A DNA stretch of 64,000 nt, from assembly GCF_000013225.1 (NCBI RefSeq), contig NC_007776.1:887277-951276 (forward strand), written 5' to 3'. Under the pieces are notes generated by a model. The model was not told the DNA's origin and did no database searches. It saw only the letters and a program-made list of their open reading frames with translations. Position numbers and translations under genes: made by a program. The DNA comes from Synechococcus sp. JA-2-3B'a(2-13) (GTDB lineage Bacteria > Cyanobacteriota > Cyanobacteriia > Thermostichales > Thermostichaceae). This document shows, piece by piece, positions 18,425 through 28,300 of this stretch (positions are counted from its first letter, which is position 1; each line of letters opens with the position of its first letter).

Positions 18425-19087
18425 ATGTCGGGCAAAGTTGCGCAAACTTCCCAGCCGGTACGGGTTGGCATTGGCGGCCCGGTGGGATCCGGAAAAACCG
18501 CTTTGGTGGAAAAGCTCTGCTTGGCGCTGCGGGACCACCTGTCTTTGGCGGTGGTGACCAACGATATCTATACCCGCGAGGATGCCGAGTTTTTGGTGCG
18601 GGCCAAGGCCCTGGAGGCAGAGCGGATCATTGGCGTAGAGACCGGCGGCTGCCCCCACACCGCCATTCGGGAAGATGCCTCCCTCAACCTAGACGCCATT
18701 CAGGAGCTGGAGCGCCGCTTTTGCCCCCTGGATCTCATCTTGGTGGAATCGGGGGGGGACAACTTGGCAGCTACCTTCAGCCCGGAGCTGGTGGACGCCT
18801 GCATTTACGTCATCGACGTGGCCGAAGGGGACAAGATCCCGCGCAAAGGCGGGCCGGGGATCACCCGCTCCGACCTGCTGGTGATCAACAAGATCGATCT
18901 GGCTCCCTATGTGGGAGCAGACTTGGGGGTGATGGAACGGGATGCCCGTCGCATGCGGGGAGATAGGCCCTTTGTCTTTACCAACCTGCGCACGGGTGAG
19001 GGGCTGGAGCAGGTTCTCAGTTGGCTGGAGCGGGAGGTGCTGTTTCGGCCCATCAAGGCCGACCCCCCCTCGGTGAGCCGCCTGTGA
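18425..19087 (+). CDS. ureG: Urease accessory GTPase UreG
   Basis: UreG is the SIMIBI-class GTPase that drives nickel insertion into urease with UreD/F/E. The P-loop GGPVGSGKT lies near the N terminus; [30 protein letters not shown] (the CPH metal motif) and [15 protein letters not shown] follow. It is 220 residues with no His-rich extension. AGGAG lies about ten bases before the ATG at 18425. It overlaps ureD by four bases (GTGA), so the two are translationally coupled. Structural urease genes are not in this window. Confidence 0.96.
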   Translation: MSGKVAQTSQPVRVGIGGPVGSGKTALVEKLCLALRDHLSLAVVTNDIYTREDAEFLVRAKALEAERIIGVETGGCPHTAIREDASLNLDAIQELERRFCPLDLILVESGGDNLAATFSPELVDACIYVIDVAEGDKIPRKGGPGITRSDLLVINKIDLAPYVGADLGVMERDARRMRGDRPFVFTNLRTGEGLEQVLSWLEREVLFRPIKADPPSVSRL

Positions 19088-19887
19088 ACTTCGGTAAGGC
19101 CATCTTGAAGGCAACCCGCCGAGGCGAACATACCCGTATTTGGGAGTATTCTCAGGCTCCCCTGCAATGGCTGGGATCCCCTGGGGAGCCACCTGTGTAC
19201 TACCTGCGCAACCCCAACGGCGGCCTGCTGGGTGGGGATCGCCACCGGATCGAGATCGGGCTGGGGCCAGGCTCGGCGCTGGAAATTCGCACCCAAGGGG
19301 CAATGCGGCTACATCCCGGCTTGATTCGGCAACAGGTCAAGGTCAAGCTGGCCCCCACCAGCCAGTTGATCTGGATCCCTCACCCGACCATTCCGGGGGC
19401 AGGGGCAGACTTTCGCCAGCAGGTGCAGATCGAACTGGATCCCACAGCCCGCCTGGCCTATGCCGAGATCTGGACTGCCGGACGGCTGGCCATGGACGAG
19501 CGCTGGCAGTTTGAACATCTTGCCAACTGCTTGCAAGTTTGGGTCACTGCTGGGATCCCATCCTCCCCCGAGGGGAGAAAACTCTGGCTGCAGGAACACA
19601 TAGACCTGCACTTTCCCCATCGGCAGGTCTCCGCCGCGTCAGTGCTGGGATCCCATCTCTGTTGGGGATCCCTGTACTTGCTGGGGGATTGGCCGGAACC
19701 CACTTGGCTGACCGTTCACATCAGCGGAACGGAGTCCCCATACTGGCTGGTCAAGTCTCCGGATCCCATCTGTAAGGGTTGGATTCTGCGCCAGGTGGGG
19801 CCACAGGCAGAGGCCATTTGGCGGCATTTTGGCCAGGTTGCACTACAGCTTGCTCAAGCCAAGGGTGGCTCACCCCAGGGGTGGTAG
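19084..19887 (+). CDS. ureD: Urease accessory protein UreD
   Basis: UreD (UreH) binds apo-urease and channels nickel to the active site. The GTG start at 19084 overlaps the ureG stop as GTGA. The 267-residue protein shows the family order: [19 protein letters not shown], a beta-rich middle with [16 protein letters not shown], and [18 protein letters not shown]. Its length is typical. Confidence 0.9.
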   Translation: MNFGKAILKATRRGEHTRIWEYSQAPLQWLGSPGEPPVYYLRNPNGGLLGGDRHRIEIGLGPGSALEIRTQGAMRLHPGLIRQQVKVKLAPTSQLIWIPHPTIPGAGADFRQQVQIELDPTARLAYAEIWTAGRLAMDERWQFEHLANCLQVWVTAGIPSSPEGRKLWLQEHIDLHFPHRQVSAASVLGSHLCWGSLYLLGDWPEPTWLTVHISGTESPYWLVKSPDPICKGWILRQVGPQAEAIWRHFGQVALQLAQAKGGSPQGW

Positions 19888-19921
19888 ACTAAGGCTGACT
19901 CAAGCCAACTGGTTGACCCAA

Positions 19922-19940
19922 GGCCGGGACGGAGTCCTTT
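19922..19940 (+). repeat. Dispersed GACGGAGTCC repeat copy
   Basis: A copy of the short dispersed repeat (GGGACGGAGTCCTTT) that overlaps the start of the following gene. Confidence 0.55.
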
Positions 19941-21453
19941 GAACGCTGCTCAACGGATTCTCAGACGCTCTGTCCTCAGGGGGCGAAGTCGCTGGCTGCT
20001 CCTCTACGAGAAGGGGATGGCCCTGCTGGCCCTGAGCAACCTGTGCTTGGTGCTCTTCGACATGAGCTATGTGCCTGGGCGAGATTTTTGGCTCCAGGGT
20101 CGGGTGCAAATTTTTGGCGCCTTTGGTCCTCCCATTCCGCTGCCGATTCTCTCCGAAGAAACCAGCCGTTCCCCGGTGACCGACCTATACGATCCCATCA
20201 AAGGTATCGAGCCCAACCCCGAAACCCAGCGCTACTTGGCCTTGGTGGATGAGCTGCGCCAGGTTACCCTGCGGTTTGGCGTGGAGTCGGAAGCGGCAGC
20301 ACCGATCCTGGCCCGCTTGCGGGAGCTCAGCGACGAGATGATTGAGACCAATCCCTTTCAGGGCGCCAACAAAACTGGCCAGTTTGTGCGTATCCTCAAT
20401 TTGATGCGGGAGCACATCCCAGAAGCCGACTCTGCCAGAGCCGCCTTTGCCCGCTTTTGGACTGCTGAGTACTTGGCCAGCGCCGATCCCGCAGATGGAA
20501 TTGAATTTTTCCAGATCCGGCTGCGCCCCCTCTTTGAGACCAACTATTTCCGCCCCATTGGTGAGAGCGGTAACCCTGTTGACTTTTTCCCGGTGCTGGA
20601 TTTTCCCTTCGTGCTTCTGTTTGGGCTGGAATTTTTGCTGCGCACGGTGGCCATCAGCCGCCGCTACACCGGCGTCAATTGGCTGGATGCCATGCTCTGG
20701 CGTTGGTACGATGTGCTGTTGCTGCTGCCCTTTTGGCGCTGGCTGCGGGTGATCCCCGTCACCATCCGGCTGGGACAAGCACAGTTGCTGGATCTGGAGC
20801 GGGTACGCGCCCAGGTGAGCCAGGGCTTTGTTACCAACTTCGCCGAGGATCTGACGGAAGTCATTGTCGTGCGGGTGATCAACCAAATCCAGGTATCCAT
20901 TCAGCGGGGATCCCTGCCCCTACTGCCGGCAGCGCGTACCCAGCGCGACTACATTGATATCAACAACACCAACGAGCTGGAGGCGATTGCCAACCTGGTT
21001 TTTCGCATTGTCCTCTACCGCGTTTTGCCCCAGGTGCAACCGGAATTGCAACAACTGCTCCGCTACAACCTGGATGGCCTGCTCAAGCAGTTGCCTGCCA
21101 TGCAAACTCTAGAACAGCTTCCCGGCCTGGGATCCCTGCCTGGCCAACTGACGGAGCACCTGGCCAACGAGCTGACCACCACCACCTACAAAACCCTGAC
21201 GGGCAGTTTCGAGGATCCCGTCGGCTCCAAGCTGGCAGCGCAACTGATGCAGCGGTTTGGTGAGGTCTTGGCACGAGAACTCACCCAGGAGCACGCTCTG
21301 GAGGAAATTCGCTCTCTCCTGCAAGACTTGCTGGAAGAGATCAAAATTAACTACGTCGAGCGGCTATCCCACGAGGATCTGGAGGAGGTGATGGAGCAAA
21401 CCCGCCAGCTTCGGCAAAAGGCCCAGCAACTGGAGAAAGACCGCCGCCGATAG
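19939..21453 (+). CDS. Large cyanobacterial membrane protein, unknown function
   Basis: I do not recognise a named family in this 504-residue protein. Hydrophobic segments lie at about residues 25-42 and 208-228, with a further pair at about 240-265 (DVLLLLPFWRWLRVIPVTIR). That last segment, with arginines spaced along a helix, faintly recalls the S3-S4 part of voltage-sensor proteins; this is only a resemblance. The C-terminal half is helical, with a charged coiled-coil tail (HEDLEEVMEQTRQLRQKAQQ). The TTG start at 19939 lies inside a copy of the GACGGAGTCC repeat, whose GGAG would be the ribosome site; an ATG at about 20017 is the alternative. Confidence 0.6.
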   Translation: MNAAQRILRRSVLRGRSRWLLLYEKGMALLALSNLCLVLFDMSYVPGRDFWLQGRVQIFGAFGPPIPLPILSEETSRSPVTDLYDPIKGIEPNPETQRYLALVDELRQVTLRFGVESEAAAPILARLRELSDEMIETNPFQGANKTGQFVRILNLMREHIPEADSARAAFARFWTAEYLASADPADGIEFFQIRLRPLFETNYFRPIGESGNPVDFFPVLDFPFVLLFGLEFLLRTVAISRRYTGVNWLDAMLWRWYDVLLLLPFWRWLRVIPVTIRLGQAQLLDLERVRAQVSQGFVTNFAEDLTEVIVVRVINQIQVSIQRGSLPLLPAARTQRDYIDINNTNELEAIANLVFRIVLYRVLPQVQPELQQLLRYNLDGLLKQLPAMQTLEQLPGLGSLPGQLTEHLANELTTTTYKTLTGSFEDPVGSKLAAQLMQRFGEVLARELTQEHALEEIRSLLQDLLEEIKINYVERLSHEDLEEVMEQTRQLRQKAQQLEKDRRR

Positions 21454-21511
21454 AGTTCGGGGGATTGGTTGACGAGGTTTCGCCAGTTCAGTAGGATAAT
21501 GATTCCAAGTC

Positions 21512-21591
21512 GGGCGAGTGGCGAAACTGGTAGACGCACCGCACTCAAAATGCGGCGGGAAACCGTGTCGGTTCGAATCCGACCTTGCCCA
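21512..21591 (+). tRNA. tRNA-Leu (CAA)
   Basis: A class II tRNA. The acceptor GGGCGAG pairs with CTTGCCC, followed by discriminator A. The D arm has TGGTAGACGCA, the anticodon stem-loop is CCGCA-CTCAAAA-TGCGG with anticodon CAA, the variable arm is long, and the T arm is GTCGG-TTCGAAT-CCGAC. CCA is not encoded. It decodes UUG leucine. Confidence 0.95.
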
Positions 21592-21704
21592 TGCTCCTCA
21601 AATCTGTAGGGCTCGCCGCTTTCTGGGTTTGGTAGGTTGATCCGTCTTGCCTCTTCTCACAGGGGTTTGGTGATAGAACCAGCCAAGTCCTTCTGGAGCA
21701 GGGT

Positions 21705-21724
21705 GCCAGCGGGACGGAGTCCTT
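21705..21724 (+). repeat. Dispersed GACGGAGTCC repeat copy
   Basis: GCCAGCGGGACGGAGTCCTT in the spacer between tRNA-Leu and ycf51. Confidence 0.55.
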
Positions 21725-21795
21725 AGATAGGGCAGCCAGAATCGGGCTCATCCTGCATCCTAGAGATGAAGCTCTAGCCGCTAAACTGGGGAATC

Positions 21796-22407
21796 ATGGA
21801 TGCAACTTTGGAATCTTTCTTTGCCTCTGCCACCCAAATTGGGCTAGGTCTAGCAGGCTTGCTGGCTGTGCTCACCCTGCTGGCCTGGATTCGCAATTGG
21901 CCCTTGAAGTTTGCGCTGGTGGGCTACACGGCGTTTGCGCTGGTTTTAACAGCGGGATGTTTTGCCCTCAGCTTGGGGCCGATCTTTCGCTCCCGCATTC
22001 CCGGTGCTGCCCCCTACACCACCGTCTATGACCAAGGGGCGGATCGAGCGGTTATTGCTGTCAGCCCGGATATCACCCCGGAGCAACTGATCCTCACCCT
22101 GAAGCAGGCGGCCAGCGATTTGGGATCCCCAGGACGCTTCTCCACCGGTTCGCCGGTGTTCACCTTGCGGGCCCGCACCGTCATCCATCCCGAGCCGGGA
22201 GTTTCCGAGCCGTTGCTCTTGGGCACGCTGCAACAGCCGTTGGGAAAGCGCCTGCGCACCCCAGAAGAACAACAGCAGCAGCAGATCCATCTAGAGGAAG
22301 AGGCCTTTGCCCGGCTGCGGAAGTTGGCCCAGGGTCAGGCTTCTGCCGCCTTGTCTGCAGAGGAAGCGGAAGAGCCAACCACCGGGATCTCACTTGCCCA
22401 GTCTTGA
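21796..22407 (+). CDS. ycf51: Ycf51 family protein
   Basis: A conserved cyanobacterial/plastid protein (DUF2518) of unknown function, 203 residues. Two N-terminal membrane helices (residues 10-32 and 38-62) are followed by the family core YTTVYDQGADRAVIAVSPDI, ITPEQLILTLKQAASDLGSPGRF and TLRARTVIHPEPGVSEPLLL. The C-terminal tail is Glu/Gln-rich and low complexity. Its last 73 bases overlap the 3' end of the convergent hydrolase gene, so one of the two tails may be longer than functionally needed. Confidence 0.85.
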   Translation: MDATLESFFASATQIGLGLAGLLAVLTLLAWIRNWPLKFALVGYTAFALVLTAGCFALSLGPIFRSRIPGAAPYTTVYDQGADRAVIAVSPDITPEQLILTLKQAASDLGSPGRFSTGSPVFTLRARTVIHPEPGVSEPLLLGTLQQPLGKRLRTPEEQQQQQIHLEEEAFARLRKLAQGQASAALSAEEAEEPTTGISLAQS

Positions 22408-23216
22408 GCGCTGAGCCAGCGGCGCAGATCCTGTCCCACCCGGTCGGGGATCTCCCAGGGAAAGAGATGAGCCACGTTGGGATAGACAATGCAGGTGCAG
22501 TGGGGCAGGGCGCGGGCTGTGGCCAGGCTGCTGTTGGCGGTGATGTGGCGATCCCGCTCGCCGGCCATAAGCAGTACCGGGATGCGAATTCGGTGCAGAT
22601 CTCCCTCGCGGTTGTAGCCCCGTTGCAAAGCGGCGCGCAGAGCTTGGCGAGCCTGGGGGGAGGTGTGCAGATAGGCGGGCAAGGCCATGTGCGCCAAATA
22701 CCGATAGGCCGTTGGGGTCTGTTGCTGCATCAGGTAGCGGTAAAGGGAGCGACGGCCAAAGGTCTCGATGTTCCATTCCCAGCCGGGCCAAAGCCAGTTG
22801 AGCAGCGAGGCAACGCCGGTGTTGATCTGATCCCAAAAATCGGTGGGGGGATGGTTGCTGCGGGGGTAGGCGGCACTGGCCACCAAGACCAAACCCTTTA
22901 CCCGCTGCGGCAGACGCAAAGCCAACTCCAGGGCCAGGATCCCGCCCAAGGACCAGCCCAGCACCAGACACTCCTGCCAGCCCAGGCGATTGAGCAGTAA
23001 TTCCAAATCCTCCAGGTGCTCCTCCATCTCAAAGGGATCCGTCACCTGGGAATGCCCGTAGCCACGCAGATCTGGCGCCACACAGGGGTGGATCCCCGCC
23101 ACTGCCTCTGCAAATACCGCCATGCAGTCGGCATTGCCCGGATGGCCGTGGAGCATCAAGATTGGGAGGGAGGGGATCCCTTTTCCCCAAGTACGGTAGT
23201 GGAGCTGCAGGCCCAT
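22335..23216 (-). CDS. Alpha/beta hydrolase
   Basis: A 293-residue alpha/beta-fold hydrolase, likely esterase or related; substrate unknown. The oxyanion region is LMLHGHPGNADCMAVF, the nucleophile elbow GWSLGG (Ser), the acid in LMAGERDRHI and the His in NVAHLFPWE. I start it at the ATG at 23216 (MGLQLHYRTWG). The Ala/Ser-rich tail is the part that overlaps ycf51 on the other strand. Confidence 0.85.
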   Translation of the reverse strand: MGLQLHYRTWGKGIPSLPILMLHGHPGNADCMAVFAEAVAGIHPCVAPDLRGYGHSQVTDPFEMEEHLEDLELLLNRLGWQECLVLGWSLGGILALELALRLPQRVKGLVLVASAAYPRSNHPPTDFWDQINTGVASLLNWLWPGWEWNIETFGRRSLYRYLMQQQTPTAYRYLAHMALPAYLHTSPQARQALRAALQRGYNREGDLHRIRIPVLLMAGERDRHITANSSLATARALPHCTCIVYPNVAHLFPWEIPDRVGQDLRRWLSAQDWASEIPVVGSSASSADKAAEA

Positions 23217-23282
23217 CGCGTCAGCAGTGCAGTTCCCGACTGCTGTAGGCATAACACTCTGGATAACATCTAGACAGCAGGG

Positions 23283-23948
23283 TTAGGCGCTGGCCGCCTT
23301 CTTCGGAGTGGGCTGGAGCTTTACCCCGTTGGGAATGCAAATTAAGTTTTGATCCAGCACCTGCACAAACCCTTTCGAACGCAGGGATCCCAGAAGACGA
23401 GTCACCGTCACGCGGGTGGCCCCAATGGCATCCCCAATCTGGGCATGGGTAAGGGGCCAGGGGAGATACATCCCTTGTTCACAGGGCTGTCCATACTCTT
23501 CGATCAACAGGCTCAAGAAGCCCTTGAGGCGATCGATGGCGCGCCGTTGGCCCAGATTTCCCAACCACAGCAGCTTCCGTTGCAGTTGCTGGCGGAAGTT
23601 TTCCTGAATCTTCTGGTGCAGATAGGGCCACTGCTCTAGATCCTGCCAGTAAAACCACATCACCGTGGTGCGATCGGCGTGGGTGCAGGCTTTCAACTCA
23701 AAGCGCTCTGGGTTGCTCAGCTCAAAAGGAAATCCAGCCGTGATGAACCCAACAAAGACCTCCCGCCGCTCTGGAGTTTGGCTGACCAGGCGCACCACTC
23801 CCTCTTGGGTGATGTACACCAATCCCGGACGAGTGGGAATGCGCACGTCTTTGGGAAAGGTGCGACAGCGGTAGTGCTCCTCGGCCCACTGGCAAAGCTC
23901 ACGCCATTCCTGAGCCTCTGTTGCCGATGTGATGGAAACAAGTGACAT
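23283..23948 (-). CDS. Crp/Fnr family transcription regulator
   Basis: A 221-residue protein with a C-terminal winged helix-turn-helix close to that of NtcA: LTHAQIGDAIGATRVTVTRL. The N-terminal effector domain (about residues 20-120) is a shortened, diverged cyclic-nucleotide-type barrel without a recognisable cAMP pocket. It differs from NtcA over most of its length, so I leave it unnamed. The start is the ATG at 23948 (MSLVSITSATEAQ). It is not clearly in an operon; the effector is unknown. Confidence 0.8.
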   Translation of the reverse strand: MSLVSITSATEAQEWRELCQWAEEHYRCRTFPKDVRIPTRPGLVYITQEGVVRLVSQTPERREVFVGFITAGFPFELSNPERFELKACTHADRTTVMWFYWQDLEQWPYLHQKIQENFRQQLQRKLLWLGNLGQRRAIDRLKGFLSLLIEEYGQPCEQGMYLPWPLTHAQIGDAIGATRVTVTRLLGSLRSKGFVQVLDQNLICIPNGVKLQPTPKKAASA

Positions 23949-24364
23949 GAGATCAACTTCCTGTCGCTCGAGCGACCTGATGGGTTTTACAGACTTTCCA
24001 GCTTTACCCGGCTGTAGGCTATGCAACGCTTCCGCGTTCGCGCCGGCGGTGCGGAGCACCTACACGTCAACGGGACGGAGTCTTAGGAAGATGGGGATGG
24101 AGAAACAGCAAGATACACACAAGAAGGCAAATACAAAGAGGAAGGAAACCGCAGGGTTTACTTTACCTTAGCTTCATAATGGCACTTGACCTCATGGGGT
24201 GACATTGTGTTCCTACTGATATTGTTCAAAAGGCTACGTCCAATAATAACCCCAAGAAGCCGTAAATTTTCAGATTCTGCCGCTGAACTCGGCTACCTGG
24301 GGGATCAGCGCAGATCATTGGGTCAGACTGGTGTATGTCTAAGGGCGGGTGTGGGGTGGCTGGG
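23949..24364. other. Intergenic region with a repeat copy and AT-rich stretch
   Basis: 416 bp separate the Crp-type gene and surE, which diverge. It holds a copy of the GACGGAGTCC repeat (24062-24084), next to the related sequence GCGGAGCACC. An AT-rich portion at about 24,100-24,280 should hold the promoters. No gene is seen. Confidence 0.4.
24062..24084 (+). repeat. Dispersed GACGGAGTCC repeat copy
   Basis: ACGTCAACGGGACGGAGTCT in the spacer upstream of the Crp-type regulator and surE. Confidence 0.5.
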
Positions 24365-25162
24365 ATGAATATTCTCATCAGCAACGACGATGGCATCCAG
24401 GCGGCAGGGGTGCGGTGTTTGGCGGCAGCGCTGGCCCAGCTGGGGGGGCACCAGGTAACGGTGGTCTGTCCGGATCGGGAGCGCTCGGCCACCGGCCACG
24501 CCCTGACGTTGCACAAGCCGCTGCGGGTGGATCCGGTGCGGGAGGGATTTCCTCCAGAAGTGCAGGCCTGGGCCTGTTCGGGCACCCCTTCCGACTGTGT
24601 CAAGTTAGGTCTGGACGGGCTATTGGATCGTCCTCCCGATTGGGTGATTTCCGGCATCAATCAGGGAGCCAATCTGGGCACGGATGTGCTCTACTCCGGC
24701 ACCGTCTCGGCGGCAATGGAAGGGCTATTGGAAGGGATCCCTAGCCTGGCAGTAAGCTTGGCCAGTTTTACCCATCAGGATTTTCAACCAGCGGCCCAGG
24801 TGGTGCTGAAGCTACTGGAGAAACTGAGCCTGAAACCCCTGGGGGAGCCGATGCTGTTGAACATCAACGTGCCCCCCCTAGCGCTGGCTGAAATACGCGG
24901 CATGGTCTTGGCCCGCCTGGCCTGGCGCAAGTACACAGATCTCTATGAGAAACGGGTGGATCCGCGCGGCAAGGCCTACTACTGGCTAGCTGGAGAGGTG
25001 GTGGAAGAGGAGGTGGATCCCTGTTCGGACGTGCGGGCGGTTGCTGAGGGCTATGTGTCGATTACGCCCCTGCAGCCAGATCTAACGGCTTATGCTGCCT
25101 TCGATAGCTTGCAGCAGTGGGGGCTCTCGGCTTTTGGCTCTGGATTGGAGGGAGCTCTGTAG
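24365..25162 (+). CDS. surE: 5'-nucleotidase SurE
   Basis: SurE dephosphorylates 5'- and 3'-nucleoside monophosphates and short polyphosphate, and is linked to stress survival. The 265-residue form starts [11 protein letters not shown] (metal-binding DD). It then has [41 protein letters not shown] and the later family segment YYWLAGEV. The ATG at 24365 is the family-like start; an upstream ATG at 24335 has no conserved extension. It is the last host-like gene before the imported-looking helicase operon. Confidence 0.95.
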   Translation: MNILISNDDGIQAAGVRCLAAALAQLGGHQVTVVCPDRERSATGHALTLHKPLRVDPVREGFPPEVQAWACSGTPSDCVKLGLDGLLDRPPDWVISGINQGANLGTDVLYSGTVSAAMEGLLEGIPSLAVSLASFTHQDFQPAAQVVLKLLEKLSLKPLGEPMLLNINVPPLALAEIRGMVLARLAWRKYTDLYEKRVDPRGKAYYWLAGEVVEEEVDPCSDVRAVAEGYVSITPLQPDLTAYAAFDSLQQWGLSAFGSGLEGAL

Positions 25163-25331
25163 GGATTGGCGCAGTTCAGAGTCAGAGAATAGAAAGGCTA
25201 TTAGGCCCTGGAATAGAAAGAAATCGCCTCTGCCAACGTGTTTAGCCCGTAGAGAGAGCGTCGGCAGTGTTGGACTACTGAGTCGCGCTGCCCTCTTCCA
25301 CCGCAGGCTAAAGAAACTGAGCGAAATAAAG

Positions 25332-28300
25332 TCAGGCAGCACCAGGACGCTTAGAGCGGGTAGTTTTTGTTGACTTTGCCAAGACATCCCCTGGTCGTCG
25401 CAACGTCAAAAAAGGATTGATTGCCTGAATGTGGGCCTGGGGATAGGCCTGACGGACTTGCTCAACAGTTTGTTGCCAGATGGGATGCTCATCAGTCCAA
25501 ATAGGATGGCGCACAATCCGCACTTCCCGCCCCCGGTTTCCCGTCCACACCGGCAGGAGAAAATCCTGAGACACTTGCTGGAAGCCTAGGTTTTCCAGCA
25601 GTGGCGGCAGTACCTGCTCCACCAAGCGCCGCCAGGGATTTTCCTGCTCTTCCCCCCAAGGGCTCTGCAAATCGACCGGTGCCCTAGCATCTCGCAGAAG
25701 GCGCGCCATATCCAAGGCTAGTCGCCAATCCAAGAGCCCGTGGTAGGCTAGGTTGGAGTAATCGCGCAAGCAGTTGTTGCAGGACGTGTCGCAGGTCTGC
25801 TGGTGCTGCAGCCAACGGAAGGCCAAACTGTTGGGTTGAGACAAGTCCTCTTGTTCCAGCAGCTTCGAGAAGACCTCCGGCTGAGCGAGGTAGAGGCAAT
25901 ACCCCGCGCCATTCTCCAGCTTGTCGAACAGAAAAGCCTGACCCACCACTCGGCCAGCCTCTTCCTTTGTCTGAAAGCTGGCTTGCAACTCGTCAGGATC
26001 GACATCCAAAAAGGTGCAGGCAGCCGCTCGCAACCAGAAGGCGAAGGAATACAAAGCTGCTCGCCCTTCCACAGTTGTTGAGTCAGCAAACACGCCAGGC
26101 GGCCAAGTTTGAAGGCTGACCAGCAGCACGTCAGTGCGTCGCTTAGACAGTAGGGCAATCCGATAGGTAGGGCCTATTCCTTCGAAACGTTTCCCCTGAA
26201 CTTCAGGACAAACATAAGCTCCTGGCCACTTCTTATCCGCTTGTAACAGGAACCCCCCCTCGCCGCCGCGATCATTGACGATTAAAACGTCATCGCTGCC
26301 TCCCCGCAGGTGAGCGTTGCCGGTCGTTGCGGTCGTCGCTTCCGCCTTAAGTCCGTCCGCGCCCAAGGTTGGCCGACTGACGCGGGGTTGCCACTCAAAT
26401 TGACCATCAAAATCCCGCGGCTGCAAGTTGGTGAAAAAGCCCCTGGGTTCCCGCGCATCAATGCAGCGGAGGGTGGTTTGCTGGCATACCGGACAGGCTT
26501 GCTTTGCCGGCTTGTGGGTAGCTGGGGGAGGAGAGCAAAGCGGCTGCTGTGGCTGGTAGTCCTCTATCATGGCTTGACAGTTGCAGCACAGACCTAGCCA
26601 GCGGTTAGGTTGGTCAAGAGCCGGCACCAGGCCAGGCCGCGATCGCACGTCCCCTTTGTGAGGCACCAACTCCACCAGTCCACAGGCGGTGTGCACCGCC
26701 CGATCTTTAACGATTTCTGAGCCGGGGGCAAATTGTGCGATTGCTGTATCCAAGTCGCGATCGATGGTGCCTTGGCTAGCCGACCAGCGGGTATAGAGCA
26801 GGCGCACCCGCGTGGGAAAGCCAAACATGGGCAAGATGCCAGCATTGGCCAGGCGTTCGCTGAGTTGGGATTGGCTGTAGGCATTGGAAGTGGCAATCTC
26901 GCTAATCTTATTGACCAAATCGTTGCAGATGTAGTGATGCAAGGCTTGTCGATCGTCAGCCGAGAGATGAGTTTGCTGGCAGAGTTGGGTGATCACGGTT
27001 TGGATTTCTTGGTCGTGGCTAGCAATCCATTGGCGAACCAACGGCTCCACCTCCTGCCACTTTTCGGCTAGACCAAATTCGCCGTGGACGCTGGTCACGT
27101 CTTCAAGATGGACTGCAGCGGATTGATCGTGTTGCGAGACTTCCTGAAAAGCTTGTCGCAAAACTTCTTTGGCGACGACGCGCCGAGCAATGGTGAGGCT
27201 GCGCAGGTCAATGTAGGGCGGGGGTGGCGGATCGCCGGTAATGGCCTCAGGGCGCTGAAAGTAAAAATCGTCATGGCTGCGACCCCGGCAAAACGTAACT
27301 GCCAAGGAGACCCCGGCACCGCGCCGACCAGCCCGTCCCACCCGCTGCTGGTAGTTGAACCGTCGGGGCGGCATGTTTGCCATCATCACTGCCAGCAGGC
27401 CGCCGATGTCTACGCCAGCCTCCATAGTGGTAGTCACGCTTAACAAATCAATGCCCTGAGCCAGCGGTATTTCTCCCTCTAGGAACACTTCCTGGAACCA
27501 GCGCTGCCGTTTGAGGCGATCCTCCTTGTCGGTTTGCCCTGTCAATTCGGCAGCATTCATCCGAAACGGTTCGTTTTCAGGGTCGGAGAGGTAGGCGTAG
27601 TAGTCCAAGTCGCGCGGCAAGCTGCTCGGCTGCAGTCGGATGGCCTGCGGGTCAGAGCGTTTGCTGGTGTTGCGACCGCCACTGCACTCTGGGCACCATC
27701 CCCCCGCAGTGTGCAAGTAAAAGGCCCCGCATTGAGGACAGCGGTAGCCTTGAAGACCTTCGCGAGAGACGGGCACAAGGTAGAGGCGATCTGGATCCAA
27801 AACCAATCCGTTCTCGCTACGGGTACCGATTTTGTTCAACTCCCGCTCGATCTGGGATTTTAAGTCTGGCTTGCCCTGTTCCTCTAATTTTCTCAAGTAT
27901 CGCTCCACGTACTGGGGTAATTCCCGCCTAGTACCCGGTCTGCAGAATTTGGAGTATCGATGCCGCTTGCGAATTCCCAATTGGCGGATAACCGCGCTGG
28001 CAACGTCTTGCAGTTCCGGAGGAACTTGAGCTGTAACATAGCCCTGTCCAAAAGACTCGATGTTTCTGACCGCATGGGCAAACAGCGTAAACATCATTTC
28101 ATCAGCTAAATAGGCATCGAGTTCATCGAGGTGTCTGTTTTGCTCTGGTGTTCGGGCAGCAATTCGTGTTACTGGTTGACTTTGCCAGTTGTAGAGCTCA
28201 GTCCAGGGATGCCGATCCTTATTGACGGAATAGTAAAGGGCGCTAAAGGACATCCCGCCAGGGCACAGTCCCAAATGTAAGAGCAGGTCTGCCAGGGTGC

